A stretch of DNA of 64,000 nt from Suipraeoptans intestinalis (GCF_009696485.1 NZ_VULY01000018.1:1604001-1668000); one strand, 5' to 3'. Counted from the stretch's first letter, positions 42,442 through 51,252 are shown. Program-made: numbers and translations. Notes: generated by a model not told the origin, from the sequence alone.

Positions 42442-42771
42442 CAAAGAAGACTGTATAAATTCCAAGATGCGCAGGATCTCTTCCTGCTTGCGAAGCGGGA
42501 GCTTTTCGATCACGTATCTGGCCTGTTCGGCAACCGACATCTCATCAATCTCCGGGTAGACAAAAATATCGCACAAAACGTCCTGGGGAGTGACACCCAG
42601 CGCTTTTGCAATGTCGCATACACTCTCCAAGCTGACGTTTGCAGTTCCCTTTTCGATCCGATTGATCAAACTCGGAGAAACATGAATAGAGTCTGCAAGC
42701 TTTTTCTGGCTCATTTGTTTTGATTCTCGAATAGATTTAATGCGTGATCCAATCTGCATGAATATATCCAA
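42424..42771 (-). CDS. XRE-family transcriptional regulator
   Basis: The 115-residue protein has a Cro/CI helix-turn-helix at residues about 6-62 (IGSRIKSIRESKQMSQKKLADSIHVSPSLINRIEKGTANVSLESVCDIAKALG) and a short C-terminal helix pair (SVAEQARYVIEKLPLRKQEEILRILEFI). There is no separate sensor domain. Targets are unknown. A 10-bp palindrome AAACCGGTTT lies upstream at 42828-42837 and could be its own site. Confidence 0.9.
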   Translation of the reverse strand: MDIFMQIGSRIKSIRESKQMSQKKLADSIHVSPSLINRIEKGTANVSLESVCDIAKALGVTPQDVLCDIFVYPEIDEMSVAEQARYVIEKLPLRKQEEILRILEFIQSSLSDPAE

Positions 42772-42933
42772 CTCCTTCGCTCTATTATTGTACCAACAGA
42801 TAGGGAAAATAGAAATTTACAAGTAAGAAACCGGTTTAATAATATTCAATATCAAGAAAAGACAAGAGAGAAAACAAAGAAAAAGAAATAGGATATAATA
42901 GGATCAGAATCAGAGAAAAGACGGACTGTCACC

Positions 42934-43095
42934 ATGAAAAAGGACATCTCTTTTGCAGTTCAGCAAACACCGATCGGAATCGACACATCTTTTGAGACAA
43001 ATCTGATTTTCCAAATGATGTCTGATGGAATGGAGGGCATAGAGGGGGAGCGCTTCTCCCGGAAACATATTTTGGGAGAAGTCTCCAACATTTGA
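42934..43095 (+). CDS. Small ORF upstream of the LytTR regulator
   Basis: A 53-codon frame from ATG 42934 (MKKDISFAVQQTPIGIDTSF...) ends 25 bases before the regulator's GTG. TATAAT at 42894-42899 may be the -10 box of both. The ribosome binding site is weak (GACGGA). The product has no hydrophobic leader, Gly-Gly site or cysteine, so a secreted signalling peptide is not supported by sequence. It may be a regulatory small protein or a decayed gene. Confidence 0.35.
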   Translation: MKKDISFAVQQTPIGIDTSFETNLIFQMMSDGMEGIEGERFSRKHILGEVSNI

Positions 43096-43120
43096 AAGAA
43101 AGCGTCGAACACTTAAAGGA

Positions 43121-43558
43121 GTGAGAGAGAACAAGGTGATAGAGAGGAAGATCACAGAAGAGGAGCAAGAGGCTGTTCAGAAAGAGGGCATAGAAAGAAA
43201 CAGATGGGTATCCTTGGGACGGATCTACAGAAAGATCAGACAGGAGGATATTGTCTGTATCAGAAAACTCAAGGGCGCCAAATATGTGGAATATGTCATA
43301 AAAGAAGAAAGGATTCGGGAAAGGATCAGCATCGCTCTTTTACTGGAAGAACTGGACAAAAAAAGATTTCTTTTGGTAGACAGAGGACATATCGTGAACC
43401 TGAAGTATGTGACAGGCATCGGAAAGCGTTCTGTCTACATGGAAGGCGGCGAGGAAATTCCGGTAAGCCGTTCTCAGATGTCATGCCTGAAAAGGGAGAT
43501 AGAACGATATCTCCGGGAGGGAAGAAGCAGAACATTCCAGGTGAGCCGAGAAAAATAA
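43121..43558 (+). CDS. LytTR-domain transcriptional regulator without receiver domain
   Basis: The 145-residue protein is almost all LytTR DNA-binding domain: RIYRKIRQEDIVCIRKLKGAKYVEYVIKEERIRERISIALLLEELDKKRFLLVDRGHIVNLKYVTGIGKRSVYMEGGEEIPVSRSQMSCLKREIERYL. A phospho-acceptor receiver domain is missing, as in several short clostridial regulators. The start is uncertain: GTG 43121 overlaps AAAGGAG, and GTG 43136 has a long spacing. The next operon encodes an OmpR-type two-component system, which is a different regulator class. Confidence 0.85.
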   Translation: MRENKVIERKITEEEQEAVQKEGIERNRWVSLGRIYRKIRQEDIVCIRKLKGAKYVEYVIKEERIRERISIALLLEELDKKRFLLVDRGHIVNLKYVTGIGKRSVYMEGGEEIPVSRSQMSCLKREIERYLREGRSRTFQVSREK

Positions 43559-43570
43559 CACGGAATACCA

Positions 43571-43605
43571 AAAAAGGGGAGTCGGGTTAGGCGGCTCTCC
43601 TTTTT
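43571..43605 (+). terminator. Terminator of the LytTR gene
   Basis: AAAAAGGGGAG and CTCTCCTTTTT pair (one G-T pair) around a loop of about 13 bases and end in T. Confidence 0.75.
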
Positions 43606-43730
43606 ACTGGAAGGAAACAAAAAGATTTCACACAAATAACATACTTATCTGTTAAAATAAAAGATTATATGGAAAGGATTTTCAGCAGAAGAAGCTTTCT
43701 GCAAAAAGGATAGAAAAAGAGGTGACGCAG

Positions 43731-44408
43731 ATGGAAAAGACAAAGATCCTGGTGGTGGATGACGAGGCAAGGATGAGAAAGCTGGTGGGAGACTTTTTAC
43801 ACCGGGAGGGCTATGTGGTTTTGGAGGCTTCTGACGGAATGGAGGCCATGGAAGTCTTTTATCGGGAAAGGGATATCGGGGTGGTGATCCTGGACGTGAT
43901 GATGCCCAGAATGGATGGATGGCAAACCTGCAGGGAGATTCGGCAGACATCGGAGGTTCCCATTATCATGCTGACGGCCCGGTCGGAGGAAAGAGATGAG
44001 CTGCAGGGGTTTGCAATAGGAGTGGATGAATACATCTCCAAGCCTTTCAGCCCCAAGATCCTGGTGGCGCGGGTAGAGGCCATTTTGCGGCGATCTGCCG
44101 GAGGAGGCGGGGAAGTGCTGGACGTAGGAGGCATCGTGATCGACAAGGCGGCGCACCAGGTCAGCATAGACGGAACAGAGGTGGTGCTCAGCTATAAAGA
44201 ATTTGAACTTCTGACCTATTTCGCCCAGAATCAAGGACTGGCGCTCTCCAGGGAGAAGATCCTGAACCATGTGTGGAATTACGATTACTTTGGAGATGCC
44301 AGAACCATCGATACCCATGTGAAAAAGCTGCGCAACAAGCTGGGAAGTAAAGGCGACTATATCAAAACCGTATGGGGAATGGGATATAAGTTTGAGGTGG
44401 AGGCATGA
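43731..44408 (+). CDS. OmpR/PhoB-family response regulator
   Basis: The 225-residue regulator has a receiver domain with acidic pair DDE at about residues 10-12, phospho-Asp55 in VVILDVMMPRMDGW, Thr/Ser in MLTARS and Lys in EYISKPFSP, followed by a winged-helix DNA-binding domain (YKEFELLTYFAQNQGLALSREKILNHVWNYDYFGDARTIDTHVKKLRNKLG). GAGGTG precedes ATG 43731, preferred to GTG 43722. It overlaps the kinase gene by 4 bases. Confidence 0.96.
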   Translation: MEKTKILVVDDEARMRKLVGDFLHREGYVVLEASDGMEAMEVFYRERDIGVVILDVMMPRMDGWQTCREIRQTSEVPIIMLTARSEERDELQGFAIGVDEYISKPFSPKILVARVEAILRRSAGGGGEVLDVGGIVIDKAAHQVSIDGTEVVLSYKEFELLTYFAQNQGLALSREKILNHVWNYDYFGDARTIDTHVKKLRNKLGSKGDYIKTVWGMGYKFEVEA

Positions 44409-45883
44409 AAACACAGAAAAGACAGTCCATAAAAAAGCAGATGCTGCTGGTATTTATCGGGCTGCTGGCATTGTGGGTGGTTGCCCTGATGGTGTTGAAC
44501 GGAAGGTTTCTGCAGCCCTATTATATCTCAAACAAAAAGAATCAGTTTGTGGAGGTCTACAGACGGCTTCAATTGACAGCAGCCCAGGACAAGATCAAGT
44601 GGCAGGATATTCCGGATGATCTTCTCCGGTTCGCGGAAAAATCCAACATTTCTTTTTTGATCATGGGAGAGGATTCCCAGGAGGTGCTGACCAATGTCAA
44701 CGATAAGGAAATGTTGTACAATCAGCTGCTGGGATATCTGCTGAACCAGACGCAGAAAAAAGGGAAGGTGCTGGCGAGGACGGACGGGTATGAGATCAAC
44801 CAGTCCTGGGATCCGTGGAATAAAACAGACTATGTGGAAATGTGGGGCAAGCTGAAAAGCGGTCAGACTTTTCTGATCAGAAGTCCGCTGGAAAGCATCA
44901 AAGAAAGCGTGGCGGTATCCAATCGCTTTTTGCTTCTTTCGGGAGCGGCGCTTCTTGGAATATCGGCTGTTTTTATCTGGTATTTTTCCAAGAGATTGAC
45001 AGATCCCATTCAGGAACTGGCAGTGCTTTCCAGACGAATGGCGGATCTGGATTTTGAAGCTAGGTATGAAAGAGGCGGGAAAAATGAGATCGCCGAGCTG
45101 GGAGAAAATTTCAACCGGATGTCACAAAGTCTGAAGGAGGCGGTCGCGCAGCTGAAAAGCGCCAATAATCAACTGAAACAGGATATCCGGAGAAAAGAAA
45201 AGCTGGAAGAAATGCGAAATGAATTTCTGGGAAACGTGTCCCACGAGTTAAAAACCCCTCTGGCTTTGATCCAGGGGTATGCGGAAGGATTGAAGGAAGG
45301 AATCAGCGAAGACGCAGACAGCAGAGACTTTTACTGTGATGTGATCTTGGATGAAGCGGGGAAAATGAACCAGATGGTCCGAAATCTTCTGACGTTGAAC
45401 CAGTTGGAGTTTGGCAGTGAGGAGACGCCGTTTGAACGATTTGACTTAACAGAGCTGACCAGAGGTGTTTTGCAGAGCATGGAGATCCTGGCGGCGCAGG
45501 AAGGGGTTCAGGTAACGGCATCTCTGGAACGGCCGGTGTATGTATGGGCAGAAGAGTTTAAGGTGGAGCAGGTGATCCGCAACTATATCTCCAATGCATT
45601 CCACCATGTAAAAGGAGAAAAGCGAGTGAAGGTGGCTATTGAGACGACGGAGGAGAAGGCGAGAGTCCGGGTGTTCAATACCGGAAATCCCATTCCGGAA
45701 GAGGATCTGCCGCACATTTGGGAAAAATTCTATAAAGTAGACAAAGCCCACACCAGGGAATATGGAGGAAACGGAATCGGACTGTCTATTGTCAAGGCCA
45801 TCATGGATTCCTTCCATCAGAATTTTGGCGTGGAAAACAGGGAGGATGGAGTGGAGTTCTGGTTTGAACTGGACAGAAAATAG
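44405..45883 (+). CDS. Sensor histidine kinase with HAMP domain
   Basis: The 492-residue kinase has membrane segments at about 13-31 and 177-197, an extracytoplasmic sensor of about 145 residues with no recognisable fold, a HAMP domain (SKRLTDPIQELAVLSRRMADLDFEARYERGGKNEIAELGENFNRM), coiled coil, HisKA box FLGNVSHELKTPLALIQGYAEGL with phospho-His near 280, and an HATPase domain with NYISNAFHHV, FNTGNPIPEEDLPHIWEKFYK and GGNGIGLSIVKAI. It is paired with the response regulator. The external signal is unknown. Confidence 0.95.
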   Translation: MKTQKRQSIKKQMLLVFIGLLALWVVALMVLNGRFLQPYYISNKKNQFVEVYRRLQLTAAQDKIKWQDIPDDLLRFAEKSNISFLIMGEDSQEVLTNVNDKEMLYNQLLGYLLNQTQKKGKVLARTDGYEINQSWDPWNKTDYVEMWGKLKSGQTFLIRSPLESIKESVAVSNRFLLLSGAALLGISAVFIWYFSKRLTDPIQELAVLSRRMADLDFEARYERGGKNEIAELGENFNRMSQSLKEAVAQLKSANNQLKQDIRRKEKLEEMRNEFLGNVSHELKTPLALIQGYAEGLKEGISEDADSRDFYCDVILDEAGKMNQMVRNLLTLNQLEFGSEETPFERFDLTELTRGVLQSMEILAAQEGVQVTASLERPVYVWAEEFKVEQVIRNYISNAFHHVKGEKRVKVAIETTEEKARVRVFNTGNPIPEEDLPHIWEKFYKVDKAHTREYGGNGIGLSIVKAIMDSFHQNFGVENREDGVEFWFELDRK

Positions 45884-45894
45884 GAGGAGGAAAA

Positions 45895-46563
45895 ATGGCA
45901 GGAATTCAAAACGACTGGCTGTCGCCCTTGTCAAAGGAGTTTGGGAAACCGTATTACCGGCAGCTATTTGAAACGGTGCAGAAAGAGTACCGGACGCAGG
46001 TGGTGTTTCCGCCGGCGGAGGATCTGTTTAATGCCTTTCATCTGACCCCGCTGAAAGAGGTGAAGGTGGTCATTTTAGGGCAGGATCCTTATCACAATGT
46101 GGGCCAGGCGCACGGGCTTTGTTTTTCCGTGCGAAAGCAGGTACCGATCCCGCCGTCTCTTGTGAATATCTATCAGGAGCTGCATGACGACCTGGGCTGC
46201 ACGATACCGAAGCACGGCTGCCTGACCAAGTGGGCCGGGCAGGGAGTCCTGCTTTTGAACACGGTACTGACGGTGAGGGCGCATCAGGCAAATTCCCACA
46301 GAGGGATCGGCTGGGAGGAGTTTACCGATGCTGCGATCCGGATTTTGAATACACAGGATCGGCCAATGGTATTCCTGCTGTGGGGAAGCCCTGCACAGAG
46401 GAAGGCGGCTATGCTGGATAATCCCAGGCATCTGGTTTTGAAAGCGCCCCATCCCAGTCCGCTGTCCGCATATCGGGGATTCTTTGGAAGTCGCCATTTT
46501 TCCGCGGCGAACCAATTTTTGGAAAAGAACGGAGAAATTCCCATTGATTGGCAGATTGAATAA
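45895..46563 (+). CDS. ung: Ung: uracil-DNA glycosylase (family 1)
   Basis: The 222-residue enzyme contains the catalytic motif VVILGQDPYHNVGQAHGLCFSV with Asp in GQDPYH, LLLNTVLTVRAHQANSH, VFLLWGSPAQ and the intercalation loop APHPSPLSAYRGFFGS. It excises uracil from DNA. AGGAGGAGG lies directly before ATG 45895, 11 bases after the kinase stop, and no terminator intervenes, so it is probably read with the two-component genes. Confidence 0.97.
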   Translation: MAGIQNDWLSPLSKEFGKPYYRQLFETVQKEYRTQVVFPPAEDLFNAFHLTPLKEVKVVILGQDPYHNVGQAHGLCFSVRKQVPIPPSLVNIYQELHDDLGCTIPKHGCLTKWAGQGVLLLNTVLTVRAHQANSHRGIGWEEFTDAAIRILNTQDRPMVFLLWGSPAQRKAAMLDNPRHLVLKAPHPSPLSAYRGFFGSRHFSAANQFLEKNGEIPIDWQIE

Positions 46564-46627
46564 ACCGCACGAAACAACAGAAGAAAAGCGGATACAAGAA
46601 CAAGTGTAAAAGAGAGCTACAAAAAAG

Positions 46628-46663
46628 AAATACGAAAACAAATACAAAAGCAAATACGAATAA
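46628..46663 (+). repeat. Three imperfect 12-bp direct repeats upstream of the cadA promoter
   Basis: AAATACGAAAAC, AAATACAAAAGC and AAATACGAATAA stand in tandem and end 9 bases before the -35 box. They may act as an A-rich UP element or be chance. Confidence 0.5.
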
Positions 46664-46672
46664 AGAAAGTAC

Positions 46673-46701
46673 TTGACAGATACCCCTCTGAGGAATATAT
46701 T
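46673..46701 (+). promoter_or_regulatory. Promoter of the cadA-cadC operon
   Basis: TTGACA (46673-46678), 17-base spacer, TATATT (46696-46701). The -10 box lies within the left arm of the operator. Confidence 0.88.
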
Positions 46702-46740
46702 AACAATTGAACAAACATTCATGTGTTCAATTGTTAATAT
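46697..46740. promoter_or_regulatory. CadC/ArsR operator: perfect 17-bp inverted repeat
   Basis: ATATTAACAATTGAACA (46697-46713) and TGTTCAATTGTTAATAT (46724-46740) are exact inverted copies around AACATTCATG. The inner TGAACA...TGTTCA matches the usual ArsR/SmtB-type half-sites. It covers the -10 box and the transcription start. Confidence 0.88.
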
Positions 46741-46759
46741 AGATACAGGGGGTTTTTGT

Positions 46760-48901
46760 ATGAAACGGGAATATACCATAGAACATTTAAACTGTGCAGG
46801 CTGTGGAGCCAAAATGGAAGAAAAGATCGGGCGGCTTCCGGGGATCAGACGGGCGCAGCTGGTATTTGCCACCAAGTGCCTGACGGTGGAAGGGGAAGAC
46901 CCGGACGCCAGTCTGGAGCAGCTGCAGCAGATCTGTCAGTCCATAGAGCCGGAGGTGCAGCTTATCCCGCGGCAGAACAAACGGGAGAAAAAAGAAACAA
47001 GAAGAGAAAAACTGTCAAAGGATCAGAAGAGGGAACTGCTGCTTATAGGAGTGTCGGGAATCCTTTTGGCGGCAGGAGGGATCCTGGGGCGTATCTGGGA
47101 AGGACAGATCTATGGGACGATCCTGCTGGTGGCGGCCTATCTGGGGCTGGGGTATGAGGTGCTCTGGAAAGCGGTGCGTAATATCATCCGGGGAAGTGTG
47201 TTTGATGAAAACTTCCTGATGAGTGTTGCGACCATTGCGGCTATGGGAATGGGAGAAATGATGGAAGCGGCGGGCGTCATGCTGTTTTACCGAATCGGAG
47301 AGCTGTTTGAGGATATTGCAGTAGAAAGAAGCCGGAACATGGTCGTGGATGCAGTGGATCTGCGCCCGGAGCAGGTAACGGTGGTCAAGGAGGGAAAAAC
47401 GGTTTCCATTCCGGCGGAGGAAGCGAGACCGGGAGACGTGATCCTGGTGCGTGCAGGAGACAGGGTTCCGCTGGACGGAAAGGTGGTAGCAGGAAGCGGC
47501 AGGGTGGACACCTCTGCCATTACGGGAGAATCTGTTCCGGTATACGTAGAAGAAGGGATGGAAGTTTTGTCCGGCTGTGTCAATCAGAACGGGATGCTGC
47601 ATATCCGGGTAGAAAAAAGGCTGGAAGAATCTATGGTCAGCCGTATTTTGGATGCAGTGGAACATGCGGCGGCGTCAAAACCAAAGATCGATCGCTTTTT
47701 AACCCGATTTGCCAGAATCTATACTCCTGTGGTAGTGGGGATCGCTCTTTTGACGGCGATTCTTCCTTCTCTCATCTGGGGAAATCCCAGACAATGGATC
47801 TATACAGCCGTTACCTTCCTGGTCATCAGTTGTCCTTGCGCTCTGGTGCTTAGCGTGCCTCTGGCATTTTTTGCAGGGATCGGAGGAGCGGCAAAAAGAG
47901 GGATCCTGTTTAAGGGGGGAGCCGCTATGGAAGCGTTGAAAGAAATAAAAACGGTGGTTCTGGACAAAACGGGAACGCTGACCAACGGAAAATTTGTCGT
48001 ACAGGACGTGGTATCTTTTGGAAGACTGACAAGGAAGCAGATCCTGACGATGGCGGCAGATTGTGAGCTGCATTCCTCCCATCCGATCGGACGCAGTATC
48101 CTGGAAGAAGCAAACAGGCAGGGACTGAAGCTGACACAGCCGGAAACGCTGGAGGAGCTTCCGGGGAAGGGCATCCGGGCGGTTTTCAAAGAGGGAATTG
48201 TTCTGTGTGGAAACGGAGACTGGATGAAGGAGGAGCAGGTACAGGGGTACACAAAGTCCGGCGATCGGGGGACGGAGGTGTTCGTGGCGGTCAATGGAAT
48301 CCTGCAGGGGTCTGTAGAAGTGGCGGATCAGGTCAAGGAGGAGGCAAAAGAAGCTGTTCGGGAAATAAAGCGGCAGGGGCTGGGCGTTGCCATGCTGACC
48401 GGAGACAGGGAAGCACCCGCAAAAGAAGCGGCGAAAGCAGCAGGGATAGAAGAGGTTTATGCACAGCTGCTGCCCCAGGAAAAGCTGGAGCAGCTTCAAA
48501 AGATCAGAAAAAACAGCGGCGCCGTCCTTTTTGTAGGAGATGGGATCAATGATGCTCCGGTGCTGGCAAACGCAGATGTAGGAGCCGCTATGGGAAGCGG
48601 CGCGGATGCTGCCATGGAAGTGGCGGATGTGGTATACATGACTTCCCGGGTGGACGCCGTCACGGACAGCCTTGCCATTGCAGAAAGGACCAGAAAGATC
48701 GTCCTCCAGAATGTGGCAGGGGCATTAGGAATCAAATTTCTGGTGATGCTGCTGGGATTTGCAGGTTATGCGAATATGTGGATGGCAATTTTTGCCGATA
48801 CCGGAGTGGCGATGCTTTGTGTATTGAATGCAGCAAGAGGGATTCTGGATATCCGAAAGCAGGAAAGACAGGAAAAGCGGGCGGAAACAGTTGAAAAATA
48901 A
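46760..48901 (+). CDS. cadA: CadA: heavy-metal P1B-type ATPase (Cd/Zn/Pb export)
   Basis: The 713-residue pump starts with a heavy-metal-associated domain (TIEHLNCAGCGAKMEEKI), then membrane segments, the TGESVPV actuator motif, metal-site SCPCALVLSVPLAFF in helix 6, phosphorylation motif DKTGTLTNGKF, SSHPIG and GDGINDAPVLANADVGAAMGSG. CPC plus the neighbouring CadC-like repressor indicate Zn/Cd/Pb export rather than Cu. The frame opens at 46673, within the promoter; CAGGGGGT precedes ATG 46760, which is chosen. Followed by its regulator after 86 bases. Confidence 0.93.
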   Translation: MKREYTIEHLNCAGCGAKMEEKIGRLPGIRRAQLVFATKCLTVEGEDPDASLEQLQQICQSIEPEVQLIPRQNKREKKETRREKLSKDQKRELLLIGVSGILLAAGGILGRIWEGQIYGTILLVAAYLGLGYEVLWKAVRNIIRGSVFDENFLMSVATIAAMGMGEMMEAAGVMLFYRIGELFEDIAVERSRNMVVDAVDLRPEQVTVVKEGKTVSIPAEEARPGDVILVRAGDRVPLDGKVVAGSGRVDTSAITGESVPVYVEEGMEVLSGCVNQNGMLHIRVEKRLEESMVSRILDAVEHAAASKPKIDRFLTRFARIYTPVVVGIALLTAILPSLIWGNPRQWIYTAVTFLVISCPCALVLSVPLAFFAGIGGAAKRGILFKGGAAMEALKEIKTVVLDKTGTLTNGKFVVQDVVSFGRLTRKQILTMAADCELHSSHPIGRSILEEANRQGLKLTQPETLEELPGKGIRAVFKEGIVLCGNGDWMKEEQVQGYTKSGDRGTEVFVAVNGILQGSVEVADQVKEEAKEAVREIKRQGLGVAMLTGDREAPAKEAAKAAGIEEVYAQLLPQEKLEQLQKIRKNSGAVLFVGDGINDAPVLANADVGAAMGSGADAAMEVADVVYMTSRVDAVTDSLAIAERTRKIVLQNVAGALGIKFLVMLLGFAGYANMWMAIFADTGVAMLCVLNAARGILDIRKQERQEKRAETVEK

Positions 48902-48987
48902 GAAGGCATTTGCCATAATAGAGGAAGTAACGAAAAGCCGGTTCCCGGCGGTAAATCGTTCCGGGGACACAGGAAAGGACAGAGTGC

Positions 48988-49347
48988 ATGAAGAAATCAG
49001 ACAAGGATGTCTGCGAGGAGCTGTGCATCCATGAAAAACCGGTGCAGGAGGCAAAGGACAAGCTGCCGCCCCAGGAGTTGCTTCAAAATCTGGCAGATTT
49101 TTACAAGGTGTTTGGAGACGCCACGAGGGTGAAATTGTTGTATGTCATGCTGGACTACGAACTGTGCGTGTGCGATCTGGCAGAGGTGCTGGGAATGACT
49201 CAGTCGGCGATCTCGCATCAGCTGCGGATCTTAAAACAGATGAAACTGGTAGGAAGCAGAAGAGAAGGGAAAAGCGTGTTCTATTCCCTGGCAGACGGTC
49301 ATATCCGGCAGATCCTCCAGCAGGGAATGGAGCATATCACAGAATAG
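48988..49347 (+). CDS. cadC: CadC-like ArsR/SmtB metal-sensing repressor
   Basis: The 119-residue winged-helix protein has the metal ligands of the CadC alpha3N site in the right places: C9 and C13 (DVCEELC) and C60 and C62 (ELCVCDLAEVL), close to C7, C11, C58 and C60 of the staphylococcal CadC. The recognition helix is MTQSAISHQLRILKQMKLV. On binding Cd, Pb or Zn it should leave the operator at 46697-46740. It lies behind cadA, so repressor and pump are induced together. Confidence 0.93.
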   Translation: MKKSDKDVCEELCIHEKPVQEAKDKLPPQELLQNLADFYKVFGDATRVKLLYVMLDYELCVCDLAEVLGMTQSAISHQLRILKQMKLVGSRREGKSVFYSLADGHIRQILQQGMEHITE

Positions 49348-49361
49348 TAAGGGGAAAGAGG

Positions 49362-49907
49362 ATGGGAAAAGAAAACTGGATCAAGCGAATAGGAAAGCTG
49401 GGAGTCGTTCTTGCCCTGGGAGCTCTGCTGGCAGGCTGCAGGGAAAACCCGTCTGAAAAGGGTGTGGAATATTTAAAAGAAGGAAACTATGAAAAGGCTA
49501 TCACGCAATTTGAAAAGGCTATCCAGGAAAAGATAAAAGAAGGAGACGCTTACCGGGGGATCGGGATCGCCCGGTACGAGCTGGGAAATTACAAGGAAGC
49601 TAAGGAGGCGCTTTTAAAAGCGCTGGAAGAGGGGGAAAAGCCCTCTGCCACCTTTCACGAAATGCTGGGGGACTGTGAACTGAACCTGGGAGAACCAAGA
49701 TCCGCATTGAATTACTATCGCCTGGCGTTGGAGGGAGATCTATCCAAGGAAGCAAGGGCGGAGGTCCTGCTCAATGAGATCGCAGCGTATGAACAGCTGA
49801 AAGACTGGAAAAGTGCGAAAGCAAAGCTGGAAGCCTATGTGAAAGAATATCCCGACCAGGAAAAGGCAAAAAAAGAACTGGAGTTTTTGCGGACAAGGGA
49901 TCTTTGA
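49362..49907 (+). CDS. TPR-repeat lipoprotein
   Basis: The 181-residue protein has a lipoprotein signal with lipobox LLAGC (Cys26), followed by tetratricopeptide repeats (EYLKEGNYEKAITQFEKAIQEKIKEGDAYRGIGIARYELGNYKEAKEALLKALEEG, SALNYYRLALEGD, LKDWKSAKAKLEAYVKEYPDQ). It is anchored outside the membrane and probably serves as a scaffold. The 15-base gap after cadC suggests read-through, but no metal role is implied by sequence. GGGGAAAGAGG precedes ATG 49362. Confidence 0.88.
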   Translation: MGKENWIKRIGKLGVVLALGALLAGCRENPSEKGVEYLKEGNYEKAITQFEKAIQEKIKEGDAYRGIGIARYELGNYKEAKEALLKALEEGEKPSATFHEMLGDCELNLGEPRSALNYYRLALEGDLSKEARAEVLLNEIAAYEQLKDWKSAKAKLEAYVKEYPDQEKAKKELEFLRTRDL

Positions 49908-49968
49908 CAGAGGCCTTGAAGGGCGCGGCAGGGTACAGAGCCGTCCTGTGCCAGAGACAGAGGGAGAA

Positions 49969-51219
49969 ATGATGATAGAGTTACAGGAAGAGAAAGAAAA
50001 GGTAATCCTGGTGGGAGTCAGTGCTTCCTCAGAAGAAGAAACGGAGCATTCACTGGCGGAGCTGGCAGACCTGGCGGAGACGGCGGGAGCAGAGGTGGTG
50101 GGAAAGATCGTACAGAACCGGGAAATGGCTCATGCGGCGACCTATGTAGGAAAAGGGAAGCTGGAGGAGATCAAGGATCTTCTCTGGGAAAAAGAGGCGA
50201 CAGGTATCCTGTGTGACGATGAACTGTCCCCGGTGCAGCTTCGGAATCTTCAGGAGGAGCTGGAAACCAAGGTGATGGACAGGACGCTGGTGATCCTGGA
50301 CATTTTTGCGGCAAGGGCCAGGACCAGTGAAGGAAAGATCCAGGTGGAACTGGCACAGCTGAAGTACCGGCAGTCCAGACTGACAGGGAAGGGAAGCGCC
50401 ATGTCCAGACTGGGAGGCGGGATCGGGACCAGAGGTCCCGGAGAAAAGAAGCTGGAGACGGACAGAAGGGTCATCCGCCACAGGATCGCATGTCTGAGCC
50501 GGGAGCTGGCGGAGGTGAAAAGACACCGGGAAATCACAAGGGAGAACCGGAGCCGGAGCTTCTTACCGGTGATTGCTATTGTAGGATATACCAATGCCGG
50601 CAAATCTACGCTACTGAACCGACTGACAAAGGCCGACATCCTGGCAGAGGATAAGCTGTTTGCAACCCTGGATCCTACCACCAGGCAATGGACCCTTCCT
50701 TCGGGAAGGACAGTGCTTCTGACAGATACGGTAGGGTTTATCCGCAAGCTGCCGCACCATCTGATCGAAGCCTTTCAAAGCACGTTGGAAGAGGCAAAAT
50801 ATGCGGATCTGGTCTTCCATGTGGTGGACAGCTCCTCTTTGCAGATGGAAGGACAGATGCACACGGTATATGAGACGCTGGACAGGCTGGGCATCAAGGG
50901 AAAGCCTTTGGTCACCATCTTTAACAAGGTGGATAAGCTGTCCGAAAGAAGGCGGATGAAGGACTTTCGATGCGACTTTCAGGCAGTGATTTCCGCCAGG
51001 ACGGGAGAGGGAGAAGACGCCCTGCTGCAGGGAGTGGAGCTGCTGCTTCGGGAGAAGGATGTGCTGATCGAAGAGGTATTTCCTTACGACCGGATGGGGG
51101 TGGTACAGGAGATCCGAAAATGGGGAGAGATCCTGGAAGAAGAGTACACCCAGGAAGGGATTCTGGTTCGGGCTTACGTCTCTGACGCCCTCTGGCGAAA
51201 CATAGAAAATCAAAAATGA
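49969..51219 (+). CDS. hflX: HflX: ribosome-associated GTPase
   Basis: The ~416-residue GTPase has the HflX N-terminal domain (VGKIVQNREMAHAATYVGKGKLEEI, RTLVILDIFAARARTSEGKIQVELAQLKYRQSRLTGKGSAMSRLGGGIGTRGPGEKKLETDRR), then a coiled helix and a GTPase domain with G1 GYTNAGKST, DTVGFI, NKVDKL. HflX dissociates stalled ribosomes and is linked to stress survival. ATG 49969 and ATG 49972 are both possible after AGGGAG; GTG 49948 is unlikely. Confidence 0.96.
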   Translation: MMIELQEEKEKVILVGVSASSEEETEHSLAELADLAETAGAEVVGKIVQNREMAHAATYVGKGKLEEIKDLLWEKEATGILCDDELSPVQLRNLQEELETKVMDRTLVILDIFAARARTSEGKIQVELAQLKYRQSRLTGKGSAMSRLGGGIGTRGPGEKKLETDRRVIRHRIACLSRELAEVKRHREITRENRSRSFLPVIAIVGYTNAGKSTLLNRLTKADILAEDKLFATLDPTTRQWTLPSGRTVLLTDTVGFIRKLPHHLIEAFQSTLEEAKYADLVFHVVDSSSLQMEGQMHTVYETLDRLGIKGKPLVTIFNKVDKLSERRRMKDFRCDFQAVISARTGEGEDALLQGVELLLREKDVLIEEVFPYDRMGVVQEIRKWGEILEEEYTQEGILVRAYVSDALWRNIENQK

Positions 51220-51252
51220 ATATGATATACTGAGGCATAGGAGGAAAAACCT

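Noticed and set aside
46628-46663. CRISPR-like array
   Set aside because: Units are 12 bases in direct tandem with no spacers; no cas genes are present. No CRISPR array was seen anywhere in the window.
46673-46759. 29-residue extension of CadA
   Set aside because: The extra codons run through the promoter and operator; the metal-binding domain begins at ATG 46760.
47699-48499. 266-codon minus-strand frame inside cadA
   Set aside because: Antisense to the P-type ATPase core motifs, which are certain.
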